Assembly (NCBI RefSeq): GCF_900113955.1
Contig: NZ_FORH01000001.1
Span: 1,811 to 65,810 of the forward strand
Length of the DNA: 64,000 nucleotides
Reading direction: 5' to 3'
From: Celeribacter neptunius
GTDB taxonomy: Bacteria > Pseudomonadota > Alphaproteobacteria > Rhodobacterales > Rhodobacteraceae
Shown in pieces: positions 55,207 through 63,973 of this stretch. The notes beneath the pieces were generated by a model. The model was not told the DNA's origin and did no database searches. It worked only from the letters and a program-made list of their open reading frames with translations. The first letter of the stretch is position 1; every line of letters begins with the position of its first letter. Position numbers and translations under genes: made by a program.

Positions 55207-57021
55207 TCAACGCTGGTGGATATAGCGTCCCGGTGCCGCAATCAGCGGCGGGTAGCCCAACGCCTCGGCCCCCATGGCGGGCGGCGCGACAGACCCCGAG
55301 GATTGCTGTCTCAGCCAGTCGATCCAGGCAGGCCACCAGCTCCCGTCCTGCACCTCGGTGTGATCGCGCCAGGTCTCCGGCGCCTCATAGAGCGCGCTCT
55401 TCGGCCAATGGCCCTGCCGGTAATGCGCGTGCCGGTGTCCCGGCTCGCTGACGATGCCGCCGTTATGGCCGCCGCCGACGAGCAGGAAGCTCATGTCGGT
55501 CTCGGTGAAAAGCCTGAGCTTGTAGACCGATTTCCACGGCGCGATATGGTCCTTTTCCGTGCCGACGGCAAAGATCGGCGCCGAGATATCCTTCAAGGCA
55601 ATGATCCGGTCCTCGACACAGAACCGCCCGGCTGTGAGCCGGTTTTCCAAAAACAGCCCGCGCAGATATTCTGAATGCATTTTCGCCGGCATCCGCGTGG
55701 TGTCGTCGTTCCACACCAGCATATCGGAGGGCAGGTCTTCCTGACCGAGGAAATAGCGCCGCACGGCACGGGCATAGATCAGGTCCTCGGCCCGGATCGA
55801 GGCGAAGGCGCGCGACATTTGCGGCCGGTCGAGATAGCCCTGCGCCCACATCATGTCTTCGAGAAACGCCACCTGGCTCTCGTCGAGGAACAGCAACAGC
55901 TCACCGGCTTCGGAGAAATCCACCTGGGCCGCGAAAAGCGAGACGGAGGCCAGACGGGTATCGCCCAGCTGCGCCATTTTCGCCGCCGCGATCGACAGGA
56001 TCGTGCCGCCGAGACAATAGCCGGTGGCGTGGATCTTCTGATCCGGCACCACGGCATTGATCACATCGAGCGCCTGCATCACGCCGCGTTTGCGGTAGTC
56101 TTCGAGCGAGAGATCCGCCTGTTCGGCCACCGGGTTGCACCAGGAAATGGCAAAAACCGTAAAGCCCTGTCCCACCAGATAGCGGATCAGCGAATTCTCC
56201 GGCGAGAGATCGAGAATGTAATATTTCATGATCCAGGCCGGCACGATCAGGACCGGTTCGGCTTGCACCGTTTCCGTGGTCGGGCTGTATTGGATCAGCT
56301 CGAACAGATCGTTGCGGTAGATCACCTGACCCGGCGTTGCGGCGAGATCCTTGCCGATCTCGAACCCTTCCGGCACTTTCTTGGGGGTCTGGGACAGGGT
56401 CTGCAACAGATCCTCGCCATAATGCCGCAGGCCTTCGATCAGGTTCATGCCCCGCTGCTTGATCGTCTCGTCGAGGATTTCCGGGTTGAGCGCCGGGAAA
56501 TTCGACGGTGCGAAAACGTCGAGCATCTGCCGGATCAGGAACCCGACCCGGTCGGAATTGGCCCGGCTGACCCCGCGCAGATCGGCGGTGGCATCCTCCC
56601 ACCAATCCTGTGTCGCCAGCGCCGATTGCTGCCACAGCGCATAGGGCATCGCGGTCCATTTGTCCGATGTGAAACGATGATCATAGGCCGAGGGGCTGAA
56701 CGGCGGTTCGACGGGGGTGTTGAGGGATTTGTGAATCGCGAAATCGGTCAGTTTGAACGTGTTCTGGACCGCCTTTTCGGCCAGCTCGATCTGGCGCCCC
56801 GGGGCGCGGCTCAGGTGCAGCGCCCAGTCGTTCCAGGCTTCCAGCATGGAAAATGGCGAGACCCCGGCGGTGTAGCGCGCCATCATCGCCCGGCTCATCC
56901 GGTCGAGATCGCGATAGGGATGCGGCACGCGGTGCTTTTCCTGCGCCTCGGGCGCGGCACAGCCCGGCGCCCGCGGTTTTGCCACCGGGGCCTCTTTCGC
57001 GATCTTTGTCATCCGTGTCAT
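55207..57021 (-). CDS. phaC: Polyhydroxyalkanoate synthase, class I type
   Basis: A 604-residue PhaC that polymerises hydroxyacyl-CoA into storage polyester. The N-terminal PhaC_N domain covers about residues 110-280. The alpha/beta hydrolase core has the lipase-like box GYCLGGT with nucleophile Cys336, the PAWIMKYYILDLSPENSLIR block and the catalytic His in GGGHNGGIVSEPGH. The first 30 residues form a Pro/Ala/Lys-rich extension. No phaP, phaR or phaZ is adjacent. Start at 57021; a codon-4 ATG is also possible. The upstream 57022-57263 gap separates it from the divergent MFS gene. Confidence 0.93.
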   Translation of the reverse strand: MTRMTKIAKEAPVAKPRAPGCAAPEAQEKHRVPHPYRDLDRMSRAMMARYTAGVSPFSMLEAWNDWALHLSRAPGRQIELAEKAVQNTFKLTDFAIHKSLNTPVEPPFSPSAYDHRFTSDKWTAMPYALWQQSALATQDWWEDATADLRGVSRANSDRVGFLIRQMLDVFAPSNFPALNPEILDETIKQRGMNLIEGLRHYGEDLLQTLSQTPKKVPEGFEIGKDLAATPGQVIYRNDLFELIQYSPTTETVQAEPVLIVPAWIMKYYILDLSPENSLIRYLVGQGFTVFAISWCNPVAEQADLSLEDYRKRGVMQALDVINAVVPDQKIHATGYCLGGTILSIAAAKMAQLGDTRLASVSLFAAQVDFSEAGELLLFLDESQVAFLEDMMWAQGYLDRPQMSRAFASIRAEDLIYARAVRRYFLGQEDLPSDMLVWNDDTTRMPAKMHSEYLRGLFLENRLTAGRFCVEDRIIALKDISAPIFAVGTEKDHIAPWKSVYKLRLFTETDMSFLLVGGGHNGGIVSEPGHRHAHYRQGHWPKSALYEAPETWRDHTEVQDGSWWPAWIDWLRQQSSGSVAPPAMGAEALGYPPLIAAPGRYIHQR

Positions 57022-57263
57022 GTCGTCTCCTCCTCAGCCCGCAGGATGAAAGCCCTTGCCAAGTGACGCCAATCTACCCCTCATGCTGTCCTGCAGCATT
57101 GATATACGTCAGCCCGGGGCATCGGTTGCCCCGGATCGACGGGCAGAATACGGCCATCTCATCCACAGGCAGCGCACATCATCGTGAGCTCACCCGGATG
57201 TCTCGCGCGGCACTCGGATTTGCGCTATCGAACAGACAGGGACAGACAGCGGCAGGATCTACG

Positions 57264-58550
57264 ATGAGCGGCGACAAGCAGGATTTCACGGCCCCCGGGA
57301 TCATTGAAGCGCCCGCGGCGACAGGACAGGAACCGACGCACAAATCGGTGCGCAAACCGGCGCGCGGGCTGCCCGCCGGGATCTGGGCGCTGGGCTTCGT
57401 GTCGCTGTTCATGGATATCTCTTCCGAGATGATCCATGCGCTCCTGCCGATCTATCTCACCACCGGGCTCGGCGCCTCGGCGCTGGCGGTCGGTCTGATC
57501 GAAGGTGTGGCCCAGGCCATTGCCGCGATGACCAAGGTCTTCTCCGGCGCACTGTCCGACCGGATCGGCCGGCGCAAGGGATTGGCGGCACTGGGCTACG
57601 GGCTGGCCGCGCTGACCAAACCGATCTTTCCGCTGGCACCGACGCTGGGCTGGGTGGTGGCCGCCCGTTTCATCGACCGGGTCGGCAAGGGCATCCGTGG
57701 TGCCCCGCGCGACGCGCTGATCGCCGATCTGGCGCCTGCCGGCCTGCGCGGGGCCGCCTTCGGGCTGCGGAAATCGCTCGACACCGCCGGGGCGTTCATT
57801 GGCCCGCTCGTCGCGATCGGGCTGATGTGGCTTTTCGCCGATGATTTCCAGTCGGTGTTCTGGGTTGCCGTGGTGCCGGCCTTTCTCTCGCTCGGTCTGA
57901 TCCTCTTCGTGGTGCGGGAGCCGGCACGGCCACAGGGGCTGCGCCAGGTGCGCAATCCGCTGGCCCGCGCCGAGCTGCGACAGCTGGGCAGGCTCTACTG
58001 GTGGGTGGTCGTGGTGGCGACCTTGTTCACCCTGGCACGGTTCAGCGAGGCCTTTCTGGTGCTGCACGCCCATGATCAGGGCGTCCCGACCACGCTGGTG
58101 CCGCTGGTGTTCGTCGGCATGAACGCGGTCTATGCGCTGAGCGCCTATCCGGTCGGCGTGCTCTCCGACCGGATCGGCCCGATGCGCCTGCTGGTCGCCG
58201 GGCTGGCGCTGTTGATCGCCGCCGATCTGACCCTCGCCCTCAGCCAGGGCATTGCCGGGCTGGCGCTTGGGATCCTGCTCTGGGGGCTGCACCTGGGCTT
58301 TACCCAGGGGCTGCTCGCCGCGCTTGTGGCCGGGGCGGTGCCCGCCGAGCTGCGCGGCACGGGCTTTGGCATGTTCAACCTGATCACCGGGCTGGCGCTG
58401 CTCGTCGCCAGCGTGCTGGCCGGTGCGATCTGGACCGCCGCCGGGGCACCATGGACGTTTTTCACCGGCGCGGGATTCGCGCTGGCCTCGCTCGTCTGCC
58501 TCGTGCCACTGCGACATCTGCTCGCACACAGGCCGCATCCGGCGGCCTGA
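57264..58550 (+). CDS. MFS transporter
   Basis: A 428-residue major facilitator. The ATG at 57264 (MSGDKQDFTAPGIIEAPAAT) starts a soluble N-terminus, followed by about twelve helices beginning with GIWALGFVSLFMDISSEMIH. Motif A occurs after the second helix (GALSDRIGRRKGLAALG) and again after the eighth (GVLSDRIGPMRLL). The D-I-S-S-E-M-I-H segment and DRVGKGIRGAPRDALIADL point to the subgroup often annotated as multidrug or arsenite-type MFS. It precedes the copper receptor genes, so a copper link is possible but not shown. Substrate unknown. Confidence 0.85.
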   Translation: MSGDKQDFTAPGIIEAPAATGQEPTHKSVRKPARGLPAGIWALGFVSLFMDISSEMIHALLPIYLTTGLGASALAVGLIEGVAQAIAAMTKVFSGALSDRIGRRKGLAALGYGLAALTKPIFPLAPTLGWVVAARFIDRVGKGIRGAPRDALIADLAPAGLRGAAFGLRKSLDTAGAFIGPLVAIGLMWLFADDFQSVFWVAVVPAFLSLGLILFVVREPARPQGLRQVRNPLARAELRQLGRLYWWVVVVATLFTLARFSEAFLVLHAHDQGVPTTLVPLVFVGMNAVYALSAYPVGVLSDRIGPMRLLVAGLALLIAADLTLALSQGIAGLALGILLWGLHLGFTQGLLAALVAGAVPAELRGTGFGMFNLITGLALLVASVLAGAIWTAAGAPWTFFTGAGFALASLVCLVPLRHLLAHRPHPAA

Positions 58551-58698
58551 GCACCCGGAGAGGCGGACGGGGCAGGTGTCGTTTCGCGAGAAACCAGCCC
58601 CTTCCGCTGCGCTGTTTTGCCTCGCCCCGGGATAAATTCAGAGTTGCATATCTGTGAGCTTCTGAACATATGGACCCATGGGGGAAGGTTTTCTGAAT

Positions 58699-59100
58699 AT
58701 GCGGCATATGCGGATATTGCGCGGCTTCTGGGCCGTCTGCCTCGCCGTTCTGCTGTCGGTTCAGATCTCCATCGCCTTCCAGCCGGATGCCCGCAGCACC
58801 GTCACCCTGTCCGAGACCGAAGTGCTGCTGCAGCTCTGCAGCACCCCCGGCGCCAGCACGACCCTCATCTTCGACACGGCCAGCGGGGAGACCCGGGAAG
58901 CCCCCGCCGGCGATGCGACTCAGGGGGCGGATTGTCCCTATTGCGTCGTCGGCGCCGCTTTCTTTGTCGCGGATGTGGCGGCACCCGCCCGGGAGGGTAA
59001 GCCGCATCGGGCGGAGATCGCGCCAAGCGCGACCGAGGTGCTTCTCACCGCGCGTTTCGACTTCAGCCGCACCAGCCGCGCGCCCCCTCTGTCCATCTGA
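58699..59100 (+). CDS. DUF2946-like exported protein
   Basis: A 133-residue exported protein starting MRHMRILRGFWAVCLAVLLS; an ATG at 58678 is an alternative. After the signal segment lies an Ala/Thr-rich domain with the cysteine motif CSTPG and a second, ADCPYCVVGAAFF, as in DUF2946. That family is frequently encoded next to TonB-dependent copper receptors, which is the case here. The Cys pairs may bind copper. Exported to the periplasm or anchored by its N-terminal helix. Confidence 0.75.
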   Translation: MRHMRILRGFWAVCLAVLLSVQISIAFQPDARSTVTLSETEVLLQLCSTPGASTTLIFDTASGETREAPAGDATQGADCPYCVVGAAFFVADVAAPAREGKPHRAEIAPSATEVLLTARFDFSRTSRAPPLSI

Positions 59101-59210
59101 TCACATGCGACGCCCGTAAAGGGCCTTTCCCCGGACCGGACCCGATCACCATCGGCGCCGCCCGGGTCCAAAACCATATGACCAGATAATATTCCCAGAG
59201 GGACACAGAC

Positions 59211-61286
59211 ATGACCATCTCACACCCGGTGCGCCTCGGCGCCACCGCTCTTCTGATGAGCACGATTTCCACCATGGCCGCGAGCCTGGCCTATGCCCAG
59301 GAGGCCGATCTGACGCTCGATCCGATCACCGTCGAGGGCCAGCAAAGCGTCGCCCAGGCCGTCCAGACCGCCCAGACCTATGCGTTCGACCCGGCGCTTC
59401 TGCCGGTGCCCGCGGGTCTCGATGGCGGCGCGCTTTTGTCCTCGGTGCCCGGTGTCGCCGGCAGCCGCATGGGCGGCCATGGCATCGACATCATCATCCG
59501 CGGCATGCAGGGCAACCAGCTCAACATCATCGATGCCGGCAGTTTCACCTATGGCGGCTGTCCGAACCGGATGGACCCGCCGAGTGCCATGGCCTCTTTC
59601 TACCGCGCCGACGAGGTCGTGGTGGAGCGCGGCTATGCCAGCGTGACCAGCGGCCCGGGCGGCTCCGGCGGCACCGTGCGTCTCGAACGCGCCGCCCCCG
59701 ACTTCGAGGAGGGCAAGATCTTCTCCGGCGATCTGCTCCTGGGCGGTTCTAGCAACGGCAACGGGCTCTCGGCGGCCGGAACGCTCTCGGCCGATCTCGG
59801 CAACGGCTTTTACGCGGAGCTCTCGGGCGAGCATAAGGAAGCCGACAATTACGAGGACGGCAATGGCGACGAGGTGCGCAGCGCCTTTACCCAGAACAGC
59901 GCCGGCCTGACGCTGGGCTATGCCGCCAATGGCACCGACCTGGCGCTCGACATCGAAAAGGACGAAGCGCTCGACACGCTGTTCGGTGGCGCCAATATGG
60001 ACAGCCCCTCGTCGGAGACCCTGACCTACCGGCTGCGCGGCGGCACGGATGTCGACATGGGGGCGCTGACCCGGATCGAAGGCGTGCTCTACAGCAGCGA
60101 GGTTGATCATGTGATGGACAATTATTCGCTGCGCACCAACATGATGCCGATGGTGATGCGGGTGCCGACCACCTCGGACACGCTGGGCGGCAAGCTCGAA
60201 GGCCAGTTCGATTTCGGCGCGACCAAGGCCAAGATCGGCGTCGATTACCAGTCGAACAACCGTATCGCCTATGCCTATCGCGGCAGCGTCGCCACCGTCG
60301 AAGCCGAGGACCCGAATGCGGTCATCGCCCTGATGTGGCCCGATGTCACGATCGAGCAGACCGGTCTCTATGCCGAGACCGAGACCGCGCTGTCCGAGGT
60401 CAATACGCTGAAATTCGGCCTGCGCTACGACCATGTACGCAGCACCATCGACGATGCCGATGGCAATGCCACCTACCCGAATGCCGTGACCCCGAACGAT
60501 GTCTACACCAGCGTCTATGGCGTGAGCTATGACGGGGCGGTGACCGAGGACAACTTCGGCGGGCTGATGCGTTTCGAACATAGGCTCGACCCGGACACCA
60601 TGCTGTTCGCGGGCCTGTCGCGCTCGGTGCGCACGGCGGATGCCAATGAGCGCGCCATGGCGCGTCAGGTCGGCACCACCATTTGGGCCGGCAACCCCGA
60701 TATCGCGCCGGAGAAACACAATCAGTTCGATCTCGGCATTGAGATCACCAGGGCGGATTGGGGGCTGAACGCCACCGCCTATGTCGACAAGGTCGAGGAT
60801 TACATCCTGCGCCAGACCGTCGGCACGGTGACCAGCTACAGCAATGTCTCGGCGCTTCTCGCAGGTGTCGAGATCGGCGGCCATGTCACCTCCGGCGCCT
60901 GGACCTTTGCCGGCAATCTTGCCTACACCTATGGCGAGAACCGCAGCGACGACAAGCCGCTGGGTCAGATCCCGCCGCTGATGGGGGCGCTCAGCGCCAG
61001 CTATGACGCCGGGATCTGGCAGGCCGGTGCGCGGGTGAATTTCGCCGCCGCTCAGGACCGGATCGATCCGCTGCGCGACGCCAGCACCACGCCCGGCTAC
61101 GCGACGCTCGATCTCTTCGGCGCCTACGAGATCTCCGACACTGTCATGCTGATCGGCGGCGTCGATAACCTGTTCGACAAGGCCTACGCCAACCACCTGA
61201 ACCGCGAAACGGTTCTGGGCGAGTCGACCGGGACGATCAACGAGCCGGGCCGGAATGTCTACCTGACCCTGCAGGTGCAATTCTGA
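59211..61286 (+). CDS. TonB-dependent copper receptor (OprC/NosA type)
   Basis: A 691-residue outer-membrane receptor. A signal peptide ends at AYAQ, followed by a TonB box-like segment (LDPITVEG), the plug domain (residues about 50-165) and a beta-barrel. The plug contains GGCPNRMDPPSAM, the hallmark of the copper-receptor subgroup, with CxxxM at Cys117 and Met121. The barrel has HxM at His300 and Met302, matching the four-ligand copper site known for OprC. The C-terminal residue is Phe, as in other outer-membrane barrels. The downstream exbB-exbD-exbD-tonB genes supply energy, so the unit looks complete. Confidence 0.9.
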   Translation: MTISHPVRLGATALLMSTISTMAASLAYAQEADLTLDPITVEGQQSVAQAVQTAQTYAFDPALLPVPAGLDGGALLSSVPGVAGSRMGGHGIDIIIRGMQGNQLNIIDAGSFTYGGCPNRMDPPSAMASFYRADEVVVERGYASVTSGPGGSGGTVRLERAAPDFEEGKIFSGDLLLGGSSNGNGLSAAGTLSADLGNGFYAELSGEHKEADNYEDGNGDEVRSAFTQNSAGLTLGYAANGTDLALDIEKDEALDTLFGGANMDSPSSETLTYRLRGGTDVDMGALTRIEGVLYSSEVDHVMDNYSLRTNMMPMVMRVPTTSDTLGGKLEGQFDFGATKAKIGVDYQSNNRIAYAYRGSVATVEAEDPNAVIALMWPDVTIEQTGLYAETETALSEVNTLKFGLRYDHVRSTIDDADGNATYPNAVTPNDVYTSVYGVSYDGAVTEDNFGGLMRFEHRLDPDTMLFAGLSRSVRTADANERAMARQVGTTIWAGNPDIAPEKHNQFDLGIEITRADWGLNATAYVDKVEDYILRQTVGTVTSYSNVSALLAGVEIGGHVTSGAWTFAGNLAYTYGENRSDDKPLGQIPPLMGALSASYDAGIWQAGARVNFAAAQDRIDPLRDASTTPGYATLDLFGAYEISDTVMLIGGVDNLFDKAYANHLNRETVLGESTGTINEPGRNVYLTLQVQF

Positions 61287-61362
61287 TCCTCTCTGATCCC
61301 TCTCGGGCGCGTCCTTTTCTCGGGCGCGCCCGATCCCATTGAGAAATCACGGTTGGAGGCAG

Positions 61363-62013
61363 ATGATGTCACCCGAAATGCTCGATTTCCTGATCGCCGG
61401 CGGGCCTGCGATCTGGGCCATTGCCGCGCTTTCCGTCGCCACGCTGGCGCTGATCCTGTGGAAAGTCTGGGACATGCTGCGCGCCGGCCTCTGGTCCGGC
61501 GGGCGCGGCACCGAGGCCGCCGTCCGGCTCTGGCAACAGGGGCAGACGCGCGCCGCACGCGAGGGTCTGAGCCGGCGCCGCAGCCTGCGTGCCCGGCTGG
61601 CCCGGCGCGCGATGGAGGTGCAGGCGGCCCAACACCTGCCCGATGAGCTGGCGCGCGAAGAGGTGGACCGCACCGCGCGGGCCTTGTTGAAACGCGCCTC
61701 CGCCGGGTTGCGCGGGCTCGAACTCGCCGCCACCATCGGCCCGCTGCTTGGCCTTCTGGGCACGGTGATGGGGATGATCGCCGCCTTTCAGGCGCTGCAG
61801 GCCGCAGGCGCCCGCGCCGATCCGGCTCAGCTCGCCGGCGGCATCTGGGAGGCGCTTCTGACCACGGCGGCGGGCATGGCGGTGGCGATCCCGGCACAGG
61901 TGGCGCTGACCTGGTTCGAGACCGCGATTGACGGTCTGCGCCATGACATGGAAGACATCGCCACGCGGATTTTCGTGCCGCTGCCGGATACCTCGCCCGA
62001 GGCAGGGGAGTGA
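61363..62013 (+). CDS. exbB: ExbB/TolQ-family proton channel subunit
   Basis: A 216-residue MotA/TolQ/ExbB-family protein that forms the channel energising TonB. Three membrane segments are visible (GGPAIWAIAALSVATLALIL; LELAATIGPLLGLLGTVMGM; AGGIWEALLTTAAGMAVAIP), with the conserved proline/threonine pattern in helices two and three. ATG at 61363 or 61366 follows GGAGGC. It lies 76 bases after the copper receptor stop and just upstream of two exbD genes, so it is very likely part of the same copper-uptake operon. Confidence 0.93.
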   Translation: MMSPEMLDFLIAGGPAIWAIAALSVATLALILWKVWDMLRAGLWSGGRGTEAAVRLWQQGQTRAAREGLSRRRSLRARLARRAMEVQAAQHLPDELAREEVDRTARALLKRASAGLRGLELAATIGPLLGLLGTVMGMIAAFQALQAAGARADPAQLAGGIWEALLTTAAGMAVAIPAQVALTWFETAIDGLRHDMEDIATRIFVPLPDTSPEAGE

Positions 62014-62021
62014 GCGGCGCC

Positions 62022-62405
62022 ATGTTCAGCTTTGCCCAGCCCCGCAAGAAGCGCCGTCCCGATCTCACGCCAATGATCGACGTGGTGTTCCTGCTGCTGG
62101 TGTTCTTCATGCTGGTCTCGCGTTTCGGCGCGCAAAGCGCCCTGCCGCTCTTCCCGGCAGGTGGCGACGGCGCGGCGACATGGCAAGGCCCGCCACGGGT
62201 GGTCGAACTTTATGGTTCTGGCGAGATCCGGCTCAATGGCGAAGAGGTGTTTGCCGAACATCTCTCCGGCTGGCTGCGCCCGCTGATGCCCAGCCCGGAT
62301 GCGCCGGTGATCCTGCGCACCCATGATGCCGATCTGCAAATGCTTGCCGACACGGTGGACCGGCTCTCGGGTGATGGCATCACCCGGCTGATCGTGATGG
62401 AGTGA
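62022..62405 (+). CDS. exbD: ExbD-family subunit 1 (canonical)
   Basis: A 127-residue ExbD with one membrane helix containing the proton-carrying Asp20 (LTPMIDVVFLLLVFF) and a periplasmic domain. A GTG at 62010 overlapping exbB is an alternative start. It works with ExbB in converting the proton gradient into TonB motion. Followed after three bases by a second exbD-like gene. Confidence 0.92.
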   Translation: MFSFAQPRKKRRPDLTPMIDVVFLLLVFFMLVSRFGAQSALPLFPAGGDGAATWQGPPRVVELYGSGEIRLNGEEVFAEHLSGWLRPLMPSPDAPVILRTHDADLQMLADTVDRLSGDGITRLIVME

Positions 62406-62408
62406 CCC

Positions 62409-62855
62409 ATGCGCTTTGATCCGCCGCCGAAATCCTCCGTCTCGACCGGTCTTCTGCCGATGATCAATGTCGTGTTTCTGCTGTTGATTTTCTTCCTGAT
62501 CGCCGGCGAGATGCAACAGGCGGACCCGCTCGAGATCACCCCGCCCGACACGGCGCGGGCGGAAGAGGCGAAGACCGGCCTGGCGCTCTATCTCGATCCC
62601 GAGGGGCAATTGGCCTTCCGCGATCTCACCGTTCCTTTCGCGGAGCGCGCCACGGTCTTGGCCCGGCTCGCAACGGAGCACGACGCGCAATGCCAGGCCG
62701 ATGCCCCCTGCGCGGCGCAACTCCTGCTTCATGCCGATCGCGGCGCGCCGGCGCGGCTGATCGCGCAAATCTTGCCGGAGCTGGGCGCCATCGGCTTTGC
62801 CCAGGTCAATCTGGTGACTGCCGGGCGGGGCACCTCCGAGGCGGCACAGCCATGA
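62409..62855 (+). CDS. ExbD-family subunit 2, proton-carrying Asp replaced by Asn
   Basis: A 148-residue ExbD paralogue. The membrane helix reads LLPMINVVFLLLIFF, so Asn20 replaces the Asp essential for proton movement in ExbD/TolR. The periplasmic domain is longer than in subunit 1 and has two Cys (AQCQADAPCAAQ) that could form a disulfide. With subunit 1 it could form a mixed ExbD dimer in which only one chain carries protons. It overlaps tonB by four bases (ATGA). Confidence 0.88.
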   Translation: MRFDPPPKSSVSTGLLPMINVVFLLLIFFLIAGEMQQADPLEITPPDTARAEEAKTGLALYLDPEGQLAFRDLTVPFAERATVLARLATEHDAQCQADAPCAAQLLLHADRGAPARLIAQILPELGAIGFAQVNLVTAGRGTSEAAQP

Positions 62856-63697
62856 GCCGTCTGGTCGAGATTTCCGCCTTTGTCGCCCTGTCTCTGGGCG
62901 CGCATGCGGCGCTCTTCGGTCTGCCCCCAGAGCAAGGCGGGGCGCAGTCGCAGGGCGATGGCGGCAGCCAGCTGGTCAGCCTCACCGCCTCGACGGCGGC
63001 GCTCGAGAGCCTCGTTGAACGTTGGGATGAATTTGCCCCGCCGGAGCTGCAAGCCGAGAGTGCGCCCCCGGAAGCCCCGGAGCCGCCTGACCCGGTCGCG
63101 GCAGAGCCCGCATTGCCACTGGCCAGCCCGACACCGATGCATCTCGACGCGCCCAAAATGCCAATGGCGAACCTTGGCCTGCCCACACCGCCCTCGGAAA
63201 GTTTCGAAGAACCGGAGGCGCCGGAAGCCCCGGAGCCGCCAAAACCACAAGCCCCGAAACCACAAGCCTCGAAACCACCCAAGCCACAGCCGCCGAGAAG
63301 CCAGAACGCCGTGCAATCGGCAGGTCAGACAGCCAGCGGCAGCGGCGCGCGCGGGGCAAGCGGCACCGCCGGCACGGCACAGGTCGCAACCCTCGATGCC
63401 GGCCGGGTTCAGCGCGACCTGAGCACATGGGGCGGCAAGATCCGCAGCGCCATCGAGCGAAAGAAACGCTACCCGTCTGCGGCCCGTGGCGCCAAGGGAC
63501 AGGTGACTTTGCGGATCACGGTCGCGCGCAGCGGCGCGCTCAGAGATGTCGCGATCTCCCGCTCCTCGGGCAACAGCACACTGGATCAGGCCGCGCTGCG
63601 CGCCGTGCAGAGTGTCGGCCAGTTCCGGCCGGCCCCCGATAGTCTCGGCAAGACCAGCTATACATTCACGCTTCAGATCAGCTTTGCGCCCCGGTGA
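62852..63697 (+). CDS. tonB: TonB energy-transducing protein
   Basis: A 281-residue TonB. It has an N-terminal anchor (LVEISAFVALSLGAHAALFG) and a long Pro/Glu/Lys-rich spacer (PEAPEPPKPQAPKPQASKPP...). A Gly/Ser/Ala linker leads to the C-terminal TonB domain (IERKKRYPSAARGAKGQVTL, VTLRITVARSGALRDVAISR, NSTLDQAALRAVQSVGQFRP). It spans the periplasm and contacts the TonB box of the copper receptor. It ends the operon; the next gene is the opposite-strand tRNA-Glu. Confidence 0.92.
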   Translation: MSRLVEISAFVALSLGAHAALFGLPPEQGGAQSQGDGGSQLVSLTASTAALESLVERWDEFAPPELQAESAPPEAPEPPDPVAAEPALPLASPTPMHLDAPKMPMANLGLPTPPSESFEEPEAPEAPEPPKPQAPKPQASKPPKPQPPRSQNAVQSAGQTASGSGARGASGTAGTAQVATLDAGRVQRDLSTWGGKIRSAIERKKRYPSAARGAKGQVTLRITVARSGALRDVAISRSSGNSTLDQAALRAVQSVGQFRPAPDSLGKTSYTFTLQISFAPR

Positions 63698-63851
63698 TCG
63701 GTGCGGATAAAGCCGGCCTGTCGCAACAGCGAGATCACGGCCAGCCCCCTGCGACAGGGCGCATTGCCCCGAATGGACAACCCGAATGCGGGTGATCTCG
63801 AACGCCAATGCGGAGAGCGCTCAATTCAGATACCAGTGAGAAGGGGAAAAG

Positions 63852-63926
63852 TGGCAGTCCGTAGGGGAATCGAACCCCTCTTTCCAGGTTGAAAACCTGG
63901 CGTCCTAACCGATAGACGAACGGACC
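63852..63926 (-). tRNA. tRNA-Glu(TTC), copy B
   Basis: This is a 75-nt sequence identical to copy A over its full length, on the minus strand. Both copies share their upstream promoter region (CGCTCACACCAAGCGC just before the gene) and the bases after it (CTGCCACTTTTCCCC), so they are a true duplication of the whole transcription unit. Confidence 0.97.
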
Positions 63927-63946
63927 GCGCTTGGTGTGAGCGGGTA

Positions 63947-63973
63947 TTTATGAAATGCGGGCGGGGGGCGCAA
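63947..63973 (-). promoter_or_regulatory. tRNA-Glu promoter, copy B
   Basis: On the minus strand TTGCGC (complement of 63968-63973) and CATAAA (complement of 63947-63952) have the same 15-base spacing as before copy A. Confidence 0.5.

Noticed and set aside
59220-61280. 686-codon minus-strand frame opposite the copper receptor
   Set aside because: The plus-strand receptor has signal peptide, plug and barrel motifs; the antisense frame has none.
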